A program made the position numbers and the translations under genes. Shown one piece after another: positions 34,981 through 43,405 of a stretch of DNA of 64,000 nt. Numbering within the stretch: position 1 is the first letter of the stretch; every line of letters starts with the position of its first letter. The stretch lies in assembly GCF_003990975.1 (NCBI RefSeq), contig NZ_RZJR01000009.1, forward strand, positions 248,001-312,000, read 5' to 3'. The notes under the pieces are model-generated. The model saw nothing but the letters and a program-made list of their open reading frames with translations. It did no database searches and had not been told where the DNA came from. Source of the stretch: Cohnella sp. AR92. GTDB taxonomy: Bacteria; Bacillota; Bacilli; Paenibacillales; Paenibacillaceae.

Positions 34981-35048
34981 GTGCGATAAAAGACGGCGGC
35001 AACCATCTTGACCCCAAAACAAAACAGGAGCAAGGGAGAGCGAGAAAA

Positions 35049-36290
35049 ATGGGAAAAGCGCTAATTATCGGTGCCGGTGGAGTGGCTTCGGTTGCCATCC
35101 ACAAATGTGTTCAAAACAGTGAGGTCTTCGAGGAAATCTGCATCGCAAGCCGCACGAAATCCAAATGCGACGATCTGAAAGCGAAGCTGGACGGCGGCAA
35201 GACGAAGATCTCGACCGCGCAGGTGGATGCGGACAACGTGGACGAACTTATCGCCCTGATCAACGAGTTCAAGCCGGACATCGTCATGAACCTGGCTCTC
35301 CCGTACCAGGATCTGACGATCATGGACGCTTGCCTCGCCACCAAGACTCATTACATGGATACCGCCAATTACGAGCCGGAAGATACGGCTAAGTTCGAAT
35401 ACAAGTGGCAATGGGAATACCGCGAGCGCTTCGAGAAGGCGGGCATTACCGCCCTTCTGGGCAGCGGCTTCGACCCGGGCGTAACCGGCGTCTTCTCGGC
35501 TTACGCTCTCAAGCACTACTTCGACGAGATCGAATACATCGACATCCTGGACTGCAACGGCGGCGACCACGGCTATCCGTTCGCGACGAACTTCAACCCG
35601 GAGATCAACATCCGCGAAGTATCCGCCAACGGCCGCTACTGGGAGAACGGCGAATGGATCGAGACCAAGCCGATGGAGATCAAGCGCGTCTACGACTTCG
35701 CGGAAGTCGGCCAGAAGGATATGTACTTGCTGTACCATGAAGAGCTGGAATCCCTTGCCCAGAACATGCCCGGACTGAAGCGCATCCGCTTCTTCATGAC
35801 TTTCGGCCAAAGCTACCTGACTCACCTCAAGGCGCTGGAGAACGTCGGAATGACTTCGATCGAGCCGATCGAATTCGAAGGCAAGCAGATCATTCCGCTC
35901 CAATTCCTGAAGGCTGTCCTGCCGGATCCGGCTTCGCTCGGACCTCGCACGGTGGGCAAGACGAACATCGGATGCATTTTCCAAGGCAAAAAGGACGGCA
36001 AACCGGTCAAGTATTACGTGTACAACGTCTGCGATCACCAAGAGTGCTACAAGGAAGTCGGCTCGCAAGCGATCTCCTACACGACCGGCGTTCCGGCCAT
36101 GATCGGCGCGGCGATGGTTCTGACCGGCAAGTGGAATAAGCCCGGCGTCTACAACGTCGAAGAGTTCGATCCGGATCCGTTCATGGAAGAGCTCAATAAG
36201 TGGGGTCTTCCGTGGGTAGAGGACTTCAACCCCGTTCTGGTCGATGACGGCCAAGAAACGCCTAATAAGCAACCGGAGCTGGTTCGATAA
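35049..36290 (+). CDS. Carboxynorspermidine synthase (saccharopine dehydrogenase family)
   Basis: 413 aa. The Rossmann start LIIGAGGVASVAIHKC (5-20) binds NADPH, and the LYS9-type fold continues with FDPGVTGVFSAYALKHYFDE and GGDHGYPFATNFNPE. This matches carboxynorspermidine dehydrogenase, which condenses aspartate semialdehyde with a diamine (diaminopropane or putrescine) to carboxynorspermidine or carboxyspermidine. The partner decarboxylase follows 1 nt later. GGGAG precedes ATG. Confidence 0.92.
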   Translation: MGKALIIGAGGVASVAIHKCVQNSEVFEEICIASRTKSKCDDLKAKLDGGKTKISTAQVDADNVDELIALINEFKPDIVMNLALPYQDLTIMDACLATKTHYMDTANYEPEDTAKFEYKWQWEYRERFEKAGITALLGSGFDPGVTGVFSAYALKHYFDEIEYIDILDCNGGDHGYPFATNFNPEINIREVSANGRYWENGEWIETKPMEIKRVYDFAEVGQKDMYLLYHEELESLAQNMPGLKRIRFFMTFGQSYLTHLKALENVGMTSIEPIEFEGKQIIPLQFLKAVLPDPASLGPRTVGKTNIGCIFQGKKDGKPVKYYVYNVCDHQECYKEVGSQAISYTTGVPAMIGAAMVLTGKWNKPGVYNVEEFDPDPFMEELNKWGLPWVEDFNPVLVDDGQETPNKQPELVR

Positions 36291-36291
36291 C

Positions 36292-37419
36292 ATGCGGTTT
36301 GACGAATTGCCGACGCCTTGCTACGTCGTAGACGAGGCCCTTATCGAGAAGAACCTTAAGATCCTGAACGGAGTCATGAAGAGAACGGGAGCCAAGATCG
36401 TCTTGGCGCAGAAAGCCTTCTCCATGACGACCCTGTACCCGCTTATCGGCGAGTACCTGAGCGGCACGACCGCCAGCGGCTTGTTCGAAGCGCGTCTGGG
36501 CCATGAAGAGATGGGCAAAGAAAACCACGTCTTTGCCCCCGCTTACCGGGAAGACGAGATCGACGAGATCATCTCCATCTGCGATCACATTATCTTCAAC
36601 TCCTTCTCGCAGTTGGAGAAGTTTAAAGACAAGGCGCTGCGCGCCGGGAGGAAAATCGGTCTCCGAATCAACCCGGAATGCTCGACCCAGGTCGGCCATG
36701 AGATCTATGATCCGTGCTCCGTCGGCTCCCGATTCGGAGTCAAGCGGGACGACTTCCGCCCGGAATTGCTGGAAGGCGTATCCGGCCTGCACTTCCATAC
36801 CCTCTGCCAGCAGAACTCCGACGACCTGGAGACGACGCTTAACGCGGTCGAAGCCAAGTTCGGCGAATTCCTGCCGAAGATGGAATGGATCAACTTCGGC
36901 GGCGGCCATCATATCACGAGAGAAGATTACGATATCGCCACGCTCGAAGCTTGCATCAAGAGAATGCAAGAGAAGTACGGCCTCGAGGTCTATCTGGAGC
37001 CGGGTGAAGCCGTGGCCCTGAATGCGGGCTACCTCATCACTTCCGTGCTGGACCTTCATAAGAACGGAATCGACATCGCGATTCTGGATACCTCCGCCAC
37101 GTGCCATATGCCGGACGTGCTGGAGATGCCGTACCGTCCTCCGCTCGCTCATTCCGGCGAGCCCGGAGAGAAGCCTTTCACTTACCGTCTCGGCGGCCAA
37201 ACCTGCCTGACGGGAGACGTGATCGGTGACTATTCGTTCGATCAGCCGCTGAAGTGCGGCGATCGCTTGGTGTTCGGGGACATGGCGATTTACTCCATGG
37301 TGAAGACCAACACCTTCAACGGCATGCCGCTTCCGGCGATCGCCGTTCAAGGCAAGGACGGGGACTGCCGAGTCGTCCGCCAATTCGGATACGAAGACTT
37401 TAAGGTAAGGCTGGCGTAG
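36292..37419 (+). CDS. nspC: Carboxynorspermidine decarboxylase
   Basis: 375 aa from ATG 36292, one nucleotide after the upstream stop; an open frame extends upstream inside the previous gene without family similarity. Fold-III PLP enzyme: the PLP lysine is K41 in LAQKAFSM; FHTLCQQ, GGGHH and the C-terminal catalytic Cys in DTSATCHMPD are present. Releases CO2 to give norspermidine or spermidine. With the dehydrogenase it forms the SAM-independent polyamine route that replaces SpeD/SpeE. Confidence 0.95.
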   Translation: MRFDELPTPCYVVDEALIEKNLKILNGVMKRTGAKIVLAQKAFSMTTLYPLIGEYLSGTTASGLFEARLGHEEMGKENHVFAPAYREDEIDEIISICDHIIFNSFSQLEKFKDKALRAGRKIGLRINPECSTQVGHEIYDPCSVGSRFGVKRDDFRPELLEGVSGLHFHTLCQQNSDDLETTLNAVEAKFGEFLPKMEWINFGGGHHITREDYDIATLEACIKRMQEKYGLEVYLEPGEAVALNAGYLITSVLDLHKNGIDIAILDTSATCHMPDVLEMPYRPPLAHSGEPGEKPFTYRLGGQTCLTGDVIGDYSFDQPLKCGDRLVFGDMAIYSMVKTNTFNGMPLPAIAVQGKDGDCRVVRQFGYEDFKVRLA

Positions 37420-37429
37420 AATAGCCATT

Positions 37430-37505
37430 CGAGTATGAAGGGGCAGCTAGCCACGGTCCTCTCGCACCGCCCAGCATGCGGGTCCGCACCAGGCGGTTCG
37501 CCAAC
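37430..37505 (-). mobile_element. Relic of a bacterial class C group II intron (domains V-VI)
   Basis: On the minus strand, 37499-37465 reads GAACCGCC, then GGTGCGGACCCGCATG, then GGGCGGTG. It folds as group II domain V: CCGCCTGG pairs with CTGGGCGG, and GCG-GACC-CGC forms the tip. GAGAGGACCGTGGCTAGC and a C-rich strand then make a domain VI, ending near TACTCGA. This matches 3' ends of class C introns as I know them. No 5' GTGCG end, reverse transcriptase or other domains are present. The relic lies downstream, in its own orientation, of a terminator, the insertion habit of class C introns. Confidence 0.65.
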
Positions 37506-37538
37506 CTTGACGAACGTCGTAATATCATAGCGTTAAGA

Positions 37539-37580
37539 CAAAGCCCTCGGGATTGCCTATAAGCGATCCCGGGGGCTTTG
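37539..37580. terminator. Bidirectional terminator between nspC and the ykoC gene
   Basis: CAAAGCCCTCGGGAT and ATCCCGGGGGCTTTG pair over 15 bp with one wobble, loop 12 nt. It serves convergent genes. On the minus strand the tail is TTTGTCTTAACG. Confidence 0.8.
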
Positions 37581-37606
37581 TGTAGAGTATGTGCGATGCG
37601 CCAAGC

Positions 37607-38401
37607 TTATCGGACGTCGGTGATGGCCACCACGTACGGAAAAAGCTCGCCAGCCATTGCCGCGATGACGAATAATGCCGCCGTAACGGCCGCGAACAGG
37701 AAGTCCCGGTACGAATAACCGATGACATAATAATAGGTCCGCCCGCCTCTACCGGCAAATCGCTTCGCCTCCATGGCGACCGCGACGCGATGAGCGCGCC
37801 TGATGCTTTGCGCCAGCAAAGGAACGGCATATCGGCTAATGCTTCGATACAACTTGCCGCCCCACCCCTTCCGGACCGTGCCTCTGATCTTAAGCGCATG
37901 CCTGCGCGTCTGGAATTCCTCGACCAGAATCGGTACCATCCGGATCGCGGCCATGAAGCTATATGCATACTTCGGAGGCAGCTTCGCCTGCTGCATGAGC
38001 GAGTAGAACAGCATGACCGGTCTTGTCGTCAGACCGAACAGCAGACCGGCCGAAGCCACGCTCAGCGCCCGAAAGCCGAGATGAAGCCCCCGAAAGAAAC
38101 TTTCCTTCGTGATATGGACAAGTCCCCAATCCCACCACTCGGTCTCTCCTTTGCCGAAGAACATCATGCCCGTCGAAGTGGATACGAATACGAGCAGGAA
38201 AGGCGACGCGTAGAGCAGCAGCCTTCGCCACGGGTGACCTGACCATACGAGCAACAACAGCGACAGAACGGCAACGTTAACCATAACGTTAAAGTTATGG
38301 ATCAGGATGACGGCGACGAACCAGATGGAGAAAACGACCAGCTTCAACGTCGGATTTACCCTGTGCAGCCAAGTCTCTTTATGGGGAAAAGACAGCTTCA
38401 T
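37607..38401 (-). CDS. ECF transporter transmembrane subunit EcfT (YkoC-like)
   Basis: 264 aa, five or six membrane helices. The coupling helices carry AIRMVPILVEEFQTRRHALKIRG (about 155-177) and RRAHRVAVAMEAKRFAGRG, the two basic Ala-Arg-Gly type motifs by which EcfT contacts the ATPases. Third gene of the riboswitch-controlled operon, starting 23 nt inside the end of the ATPase gene. Works with YkoE-like S component and the double ATPase to import a thiamine precursor. Confidence 0.9.
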   Translation of the reverse strand: MKLSFPHKETWLHRVNPTLKLVVFSIWFVAVILIHNFNVMVNVAVLSLLLLVWSGHPWRRLLLYASPFLLVFVSTSTGMMFFGKGETEWWDWGLVHITKESFFRGLHLGFRALSVASAGLLFGLTTRPVMLFYSLMQQAKLPPKYAYSFMAAIRMVPILVEEFQTRRHALKIRGTVRKGWGGKLYRSISRYAVPLLAQSIRRAHRVAVAMEAKRFAGRGGRTYYYVIGYSYRDFLFAAVTAALFVIAAMAGELFPYVVAITDVR

Positions 38402-39815
38402 CGCGCAGTCGCCCCCTCTCTATGCGCCATCGCTTCGTACAGTAATGCTCCGCGATCTTCTCGTCGTGAGTGATCATGAGAATCGCGGCCCCTCCTGCCC
38501 GCAACTGCTCCAGCTTGTCCAACAAAGCGAACGTGCTGCTCGCGTCGAGCCCGAACGTCGGTTCGTCGAGCAGCAGCAGCCTCTGGCCGCCGATGACCGC
38601 CGCAGCTACGCTAAGCTTGCGCTTCTGCCCCGTCGACAACTGAAAGGGATGCCGGTCCGCGAGATCCCGAAGTCCCAGCCAATCCATCCATTCGTCCGCG
38701 GCTCTCCTTCGCGATGCCGGATCGTCGCCTCGGACCGCCAGCGAGTATTCCGTTTCGTCTCTAACCGAGTTCGCGACGAATTGAAGCTCCGGATTCTGAA
38801 ACACGAACGCCGCCTGCCGAGCGGCTTGCTCGGTTCTCCCCGCGGACCGTCCGGCAACCTCGCAGCGGCCTTCCGTCTTTAATAGACGCATGATCGAGAG
38901 CAGCAGAGAACTTTTGCCCGCGCCGTTAGGACCGGTAATGCCGATCCAATCGCCGGCCGCAGCCGCTGCCTTATCCGCCTGGATGACGACAGTCGAGCCT
39001 CGTTTACCCTTGAATCGTTCCATGCGCAGCAAGATCGGCTGTGAAGGACCCGGCTTCACCGCCTCCGCCTTGTCCCTCAAATGATCGTCCCACGCTCCGG
39101 GATACCATATCCCGTAACGTTGCAGCTCGGAGCGATGACGCTCCAGCACTTCGTCCGGATCGCCGTCCGCCATAATCGACCCGTCCGGAGCGAGTACGAC
39201 GACCCGGTCGAACAAGTCCAGCACGCCTTCGATCTTATGCTCGACGACGATCATCGTCATCTCCGGCGGCAACGCCCGGATCGTGCACCACACTTGATCG
39301 GTCCCTTCGGGATCAAGCAGCGCCGTCGGTTCGTCGAGGAACAGCACGTCCGGCTTCATGGCGAGCGCGGAGGCGATCGCCAGCCGCTGCTTCATGCCTT
39401 GGGACATGGCTTGAATCGGAGCATGCAAGTCATCGAGCTTCAATCCGACTTGGTCCATATAATCCCGAATGAGAGCCGGCATTCGTTCGCGCGGAACATT
39501 CTGGTTCTCCAGGGCGAACGCCAGCTCTTCGTCGGCATAGGGCATGCAGAATTGCGTATCCGGATCTTGAAAGACGAACCCCCATCGCTCCGGCACCTGA
39601 ATGCCGTCGGCGATCATCGGAACGTCGATGCTTCCCGGAATCAGCCCGCTTAATACTTGCAGCAGGGTCGATTTGCCGCACCCGCTCGGACCGAGCAGCA
39701 GCGTTTTCTCGCCTTGGCGAAAAGCGAGAGAAACGCCCTTGAACAACAGGGCGTCTTCTCCGGCGAACTTTAATTTCAAGTTGGTTACGCTTGTCGCGAC
39801 GTTTCCTTGGCTCAT
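38379..39815 (-). CDS. Duplicated ABC ATPase of ECF transporter (YkoD-like)
   Basis: 478 aa with two nucleotide-binding domains fused. NBD1: Walker A GPSGCGKST (about 38-46), signature AMSQGMKQR, Walker B VLFLDEPTALLD. NBD2: Walker A GPNGAGKSS (about 294-302), signature LSTGQKRKL, Walker B LLLLDEPTFGLD. The fusion corresponds to EcfA and EcfA' in one chain, as in Bacillus YkoD. Starts within the ATGA overlap of the ykoE-like gene. Confidence 0.93.
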   Translation of the reverse strand: MSQGNVATSVTNLKLKFAGEDALLFKGVSLAFRQGEKTLLLGPSGCGKSTLLQVLSGLIPGSIDVPMIADGIQVPERWGFVFQDPDTQFCMPYADEELAFALENQNVPRERMPALIRDYMDQVGLKLDDLHAPIQAMSQGMKQRLAIASALAMKPDVLFLDEPTALLDPEGTDQVWCTIRALPPEMTMIVVEHKIEGVLDLFDRVVVLAPDGSIMADGDPDEVLERHRSELQRYGIWYPGAWDDHLRDKAEAVKPGPSQPILLRMERFKGKRGSTVVIQADKAAAAAGDWIGITGPNGAGKSSLLLSIMRLLKTEGRCEVAGRSAGRTEQAARQAAFVFQNPELQFVANSVRDETEYSLAVRGDDPASRRRAADEWMDWLGLRDLADRHPFQLSTGQKRKLSVAAAVIGGQRLLLLDEPTFGLDASSTFALLDKLEQLRAGGAAILMITHDEKIAEHYCTKRWRIERGRLRDEAVFSP

Positions 39816-40435
39816 GCCCGGTTAAGCGCGTCGAAGTCTTCCTTGGAAGCCGGACGCAGCGCGTTCGTAACGCCTGTCAATTCGATCGCTTTGGCCAGGT
39901 AATAAGAGATGAAGCCCGCGATAACGATGCTGCCGAGCGCCCGCAAGCCGATCAACAGCGTGTAGTTCCAAGCCGACAGCGACTCGATGTAGCCGTAGCC
40001 GAAATCGAGCACGAGCGAGCCCGCCGCGGCGCCGAGCGAGGCCATCGAGACGACGCCGAGGGATGCGCTTCGCTCGCGGTACAGGAACAATAGGAAGAAA
40101 ATTTCCGCGCCGAGTCCTTGCAGCAAGCCGTACCACAGCGTCGATATGCCCCAGGAGCTGCCGAGCATCGCTTCGACGCTCGCTGCGGCGACCTCCGCGA
40201 GAATGGCGACGCCCGGTTTGCGGATGACCAAGTAAGCGAACGTGCCCGCGATAAACCACATGCCGTACACCGTCTGTTCCGCATTCGTTCCGATCGGCTT
40301 GATGACGTCGTACATCGGTTCCCAGATTTTGTAGATGATGCCGAACACGACCGCGATCACGATCGTGACCAGAATGTCGGTCAGCTTAAGCCCCCGGGAT
40401 TTCTTGCTTTGCGTGCTTACTCCTTGTGCCGCCAT
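39812..40435 (-). CDS. YkoE-like ECF S component (HMP/thiamine precursor uptake)
   Basis: 207 aa, about five or six membrane helices (LTDILVTIVIAVVFGIIYKIW; WYGLLQGLGAEIFFLLFLY). This is the YkoE family, binding hydroxymethylpyrimidine or thiamine-type ligands. First gene after a TPP riboswitch, which independently supports the substrate class. Bacillus subtilis has ykoF before ykoE; here ykoF is absent. A GGAAGT sequence close to ATG is a weak ribosome site. Confidence 0.92.
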   Translation of the reverse strand: MAAQGVSTQSKKSRGLKLTDILVTIVIAVVFGIIYKIWEPMYDVIKPIGTNAEQTVYGMWFIAGTFAYLVIRKPGVAILAEVAAASVEAMLGSSWGISTLWYGLLQGLGAEIFFLLFLYRERSASLGVVSMASLGAAAGSLVLDFGYGYIESLSAWNYTLLIGLRALGSIVIAGFISYYLAKAIELTGVTNALRPASKEDFDALNRA

Positions 40436-40498
40436 ACTTCCAACGCCTGCCTCTCGGTTAATAGATTGCGTTGAAGCGCAAGCCGGTCTGAATAATAG

Positions 40499-40526
40499 AA
40501 AAAGCCTGCCCCGAAAAAGGGCAGGC
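40499..40526 (-). terminator. Terminator of the TPP riboswitch expression platform
   Basis: On the minus strand GCCTGCCC-TTTTTCG-GGGCAGGC runs into five Ts. It lies between the TPP aptamer and the ykoE-like start codon, so TPP binding would favour premature termination. Confidence 0.88.
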
Positions 40527-40561
40527 TAGCGCACGGCATCTCACGGATGCGCGACAAAAAA

Positions 40562-40652
40562 AACGTCTCTACGCTGGCATTACCCAGATCAGATTCGACG
40601 GTCAGCGGCATTCGGCCGCAATCTCAGCCCGACTTCATCGAGCCCCCGTATA
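40562..40652 (-). promoter_or_regulatory. TPP (THI-box) riboswitch aptamer
   Basis: On the minus strand the conserved blocks appear in order: GGGGGCTC, GGGCTGAGA, ACCGTCGAATCTGATCTGGG, TAATGCCAGCGTAGAGA. These are the THI-box elements for pyrimidine (CTGAGA) and pyrophosphate recognition. A terminator follows 36 nt on, giving transcriptional OFF control of the thiamine-precursor importer. Confidence 0.96.
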
Positions 40653-40671
40653 TCGCGATTCAACTTTATAT

Positions 40672-40700
40672 AAAGTAACCCAGCATTATCCATTTGGCAA
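40672..40700 (-). promoter_or_regulatory. Promoter of the TPP riboswitch operon
   Basis: TTGCCA (40700-40695), 17-nt spacer, TACTTT (40677-40672) on the minus strand, about 20 nt upstream of the aptamer. Confidence 0.6.
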
Positions 40701-40727
40701 GCGTTTTTTTAAGATAACCGCGCCGAT

Positions 40728-41318
40728 CTAAGGACGAGGAAGATCGCTGAATAATTCGCCGACTACGAATGAAACGCAAGGCATCTTGTCCGAGGACACC
40801 GCGTCGTTCTCCTCGAACAGATCGCGCAGTTCGTAAATGCCGACTTCCATTAGCACGTACCGTTCAAGCGTCCGCGCCCTCGTATCAATCACCCAATACT
40901 CCGGCACGCCGTGCTTGGCGTAAATTTTCATCTTCACGACTTTATCCCGGGCTCTCGAGCTTGGGGACAAAATCTCTGCGACAAGATCCGGTGCCCCTTC
41001 CACCCCGCGCTCCGTGACGATTCCCGAGCGGCTGCGATGAACGAGGAGCAGATCGGGCTGAAGCACATTCTTCTGACTTAATATCACATCCAGCGGCGCA
41101 ACAAAAATGAGATAATCAGTTTTGCAGCGCTGTTTAAACAGAAATTGCAACTCCCCGCTTACCGACTGGTGAGTCGCGGTAGGAGACGGCGACATCGCTT
41201 CGAGTACGCCATCAAGAACCTCGTATCGCAAGCCGTCATCAGGCATACTGGCGTAGATGTCATACGTGACCGGTTGCTCTTTCACCTTCTCTTCCTTGGC
41301 TTTGCGGAAATCCGTCAC
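40728..41318 (-). CDS. Uma2 family PD-(D/E)XK nuclease-fold protein
   Basis: 196 aa from GTG 41318, chosen because AAGGAGGAGG lies 6 nt upstream; an upstream in-frame ATG is unsupported. Uma2 features: YEVLDGVLEAMSPSP near the N-terminus, PDLLLVHRS, DLVAEILSPSSRARD and EYWVIDTRARTLERY, giving the PD-(E/D)xK catalytic elements. The family is abundant in cyanobacteria and scattered in Firmicutes; its function is unknown, and a nuclease role is inferred from fold. Gene content around it is ordinary. Confidence 0.9.
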   Translation of the reverse strand: MTDFRKAKEEKVKEQPVTYDIYASMPDDGLRYEVLDGVLEAMSPSPTATHQSVSGELQFLFKQRCKTDYLIFVAPLDVILSQKNVLQPDLLLVHRSRSGIVTERGVEGAPDLVAEILSPSSRARDKVVKMKIYAKHGVPEYWVIDTRARTLERYVLMEVGIYELRDLFEENDAVSSDKMPCVSFVVGELFSDLPRP

Positions 41319-41343
41319 CGCTTGCCTCCTCCTTGAACGCAAA

Positions 41344-41382
41344 CACCCTTCATTCAAACACGTCGTGTTCGGCCGAAGGGTG
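41344..41382 (-). terminator. Hairpin between helicase and Uma2 genes
   Basis: CACCCTTC/GAAGGGTG arms (8 bp) enclose a smaller AACACG/CGTGTT hairpin. On the minus strand it ends GGGTGTTTGCG and lies just before the Uma2 ribosome site, so it could end helicase transcripts or shape the Uma2 leader. Confidence 0.4.
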
Positions 41383-41506
41383 CTTCCCGTTTATGATACG
41401 TCCATTATCGCACAACTTGTCCGCGTGTCAATCCCGCTTTCGCGTGCTCAAACGGAGGAGAAAGTTACTTTATATCGCCTGATATTGCCGGTATTGAACA
41501 TCGGAA

Positions 41507-42841
41507 TTACTTTCCAGCATTCGTTGGCCGCCTGCGGCGATGGTTGCTTCCAGAACTCCCGGAGCTGCCGGATTTGCCGGAGCTGCCAGCGCCGCCGGGT
41601 TTGCCCGAGCTGCCGGCTCTGCCTGAGTTGCCCGGCTTGCCGGGGTTGCCGGCTCTGCCTTCCCTTGCGGCTTTGTCCTCGCCGACCGACGCCGTCTCCG
41701 CCAGGGTCATCGGGTAAGGATGCTCCTCAATGACCGGAATCCTCTGCTTGATCAGCTTCTCTATTTGCTTGAGATAAGGAACCTCTTCGCTCTCGCAGAA
41801 CGAGATCGCGATTCCGCTCTGGCCGGCGCGCCCGGTACGGCCGATCCGGTGGACATACGTCTCCGGGATATTCGGCAGATTGTAGTTAATGACATGCGAC
41901 AGTTCCTCGATGTCGATGCCTCGGGCCGCGATGTCCGTCGCCACCAGCAGACGAGTCGCGCCGTTCTTGAAGTTATTGAGCGCCGATTGGCGGGCATTCT
42001 GCGACTTGTCGCCGTGGATCGCCTGAGCGGTAATCTTCGCCTTCGTCAACCCGCGTACCAGCCGGTCCGCACCGTGCTTCGTCCGGGTGAATACGATGGC
42101 GCTCGCGATCGTCTTGTCCTGCAGCAGATCGATCAGCAGCGGCAGTTTGTTCGGCTTGTCCACGAAATAGACCATCTGCTCGATTCTCTCCGCCGTGGAG
42201 GACACGGGAGCAATCTCGATTTTCACCGGATTCGTCAACAAGCTGTTAACGAGGGCCGTGATCTCGGATGGCATCGTCGCCGAGAAGAACAGCGTCTGCC
42301 GCTTGGCGGGAAGCTTCGCGATAATCCTCTTCATGTCGTGAATGAAGCCCATGTCGAGCATCCGGTCGGCTTCGTCCAGCACGAGAATTTGAACGTGGCG
42401 CAGATCGGCGAACCCCTGGTTCATCAGGTCGATCAAGCGGCCGGGCGTCGCGATCAGGATGTCCATGCCTTGCTGCAACGACTGTTCTTGAGCCTTCTGC
42501 GAGACGCCGCCCACGATCACGTCGCCGCGCAGATTCGTGAAGCTAGCGTATGCTTTAAAGTTATCGTAAATCTGTATGGCCAGCTCGCGCGTTGGGGTCA
42601 GGATCAGCGAGCGGATCACGCGTCTGCCGCTCGGGCGTCCATGCGGCGCGCTCAGTTGCTGGATAATCGGAAGCAGGAATGCCGCCGTCTTGCCGGTCCC
42701 CGTCTGGGCGCAGCCGAACAAGTCTCGGCCTGCCAGCACCGGCGGGATAGCCTGCTCCTGTATCGGCGTAGGCTGCGTATAATTCTCCTTGGCAAGAGCC
42801 TTGAGGATAGGTGGAATCAACTGCAATTGTTCGAATGTCAT
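41507..42841 (-). CDS. DEAD-box RNA helicase with Gly/Ser-rich tail
   Basis: 444 aa. Q motif at the N-terminus, motif I AQTGTGKT (about 45-52), motif II DEAD in [12 protein letters not shown], motif III SAT, motif [12 protein letters not shown]; RhlE-like. From about 392 to the end comes an unusual low-complexity tail of repeating G-x-P/S steps ([15 protein letters not shown] and similar), ending [11 protein letters not shown]. Such tails bind RNA or promote condensation. AAGGAG precedes ATG, and a TATAAT is 50 nt upstream. Likely cold or ribosome assembly helicase. Confidence 0.95.
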   Translation of the reverse strand: MTFEQLQLIPPILKALAKENYTQPTPIQEQAIPPVLAGRDLFGCAQTGTGKTAAFLLPIIQQLSAPHGRPSGRRVIRSLILTPTRELAIQIYDNFKAYASFTNLRGDVIVGGVSQKAQEQSLQQGMDILIATPGRLIDLMNQGFADLRHVQILVLDEADRMLDMGFIHDMKRIIAKLPAKRQTLFFSATMPSEITALVNSLLTNPVKIEIAPVSSTAERIEQMVYFVDKPNKLPLLIDLLQDKTIASAIVFTRTKHGADRLVRGLTKAKITAQAIHGDKSQNARQSALNNFKNGATRLLVATDIAARGIDIEELSHVINYNLPNIPETYVHRIGRTGRAGQSGIAISFCESEEVPYLKQIEKLIKQRIPVIEEHPYPMTLAETASVGEDKAAREGRAGNPGKPGNSGRAGSSGKPGGAGSSGKSGSSGSSGSNHRRRRPTNAGK

Positions 42842-42976
42842 ATAATCTCCTTCTTGAAGCCTTCAGTGAAACGAAAGGGTCCATTCTTTCATTATACCCT
42901 ATTAATGAAGAAGAGCCACCTTTCTGCAAGACCGTCGCGAGGAGATACCCCCGAGATCGCATTCGACTCCGGAACC

Positions 42977-43237
42977 TTACCTGCAATTTTCTTTGACTTT
43001 GACGTCATCATTGCTAATGGTCACGGTCGAATAGCCCGTAGCGTACTCGGTATAGGAACATATGGTTTGTCGTCTGCTTTCGCCGCGAGAATCTTTAAAC
43101 TTCATATAGATTCCGCCTTCGCCGGTCACGCGGAGCTTTGGCTTGATCCTTTGATCTTGACCGGACTTTATCGCTTTCGAATAAATAACTAGAAGCACGG
43201 TAAATGGAATAATGGATTTTTTAGCCCTAACGCCCAT
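42977..43237 (-). CDS. Small membrane-anchored hypothetical protein
   Basis: 86 aa if started at ATG 43237, which has AGGGGTG 11 nt upstream; an ATG 12 codons earlier is also in frame. Residues 6-21 (KKSIIPFTVLLVIYSK) form a single hydrophobic anchor; the rest is a polar beta-type domain with RVTGEGGIYMKFKDSRG and a Ser/Thr-rich segment. Codon use looks coding toward the 3' end. No family recognised. It lies alone between the helicase and the YkoS-like gene. Confidence 0.45.
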   Translation of the reverse strand: MGVRAKKSIIPFTVLLVIYSKAIKSGQDQRIKPKLRVTGEGGIYMKFKDSRGESRRQTICSYTEYATGYSTVTISNDDVKVKENCR

Positions 43238-43405
43238 TGGATCTTTTTCACCCCTGTCCGGCATGGTTGACAAAACAAACTTTATTATTTAGACGAAAAT
43301 GGGAATATTGGGTTTCAGGTCCTTTATTATTTTTAACAATTCCGATCTATACTGAGAGAATGCGGACCAAGTTCCTTAAGGAGTCCCTGGATAGGTTGGG
43401 TGACC

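Noticed and set aside
35061..37428. Two long minus-strand frames opposite the carboxynorspermidine genes
   Set aside because: Both mirror strongly conserved enzymes on the other strand and show no domains.
41720..43192. 490-codon plus-strand frame opposite the DEAD-box helicase
   Set aside because: Antisense shadow of the helicase; no signal or domain and no ribosome site.
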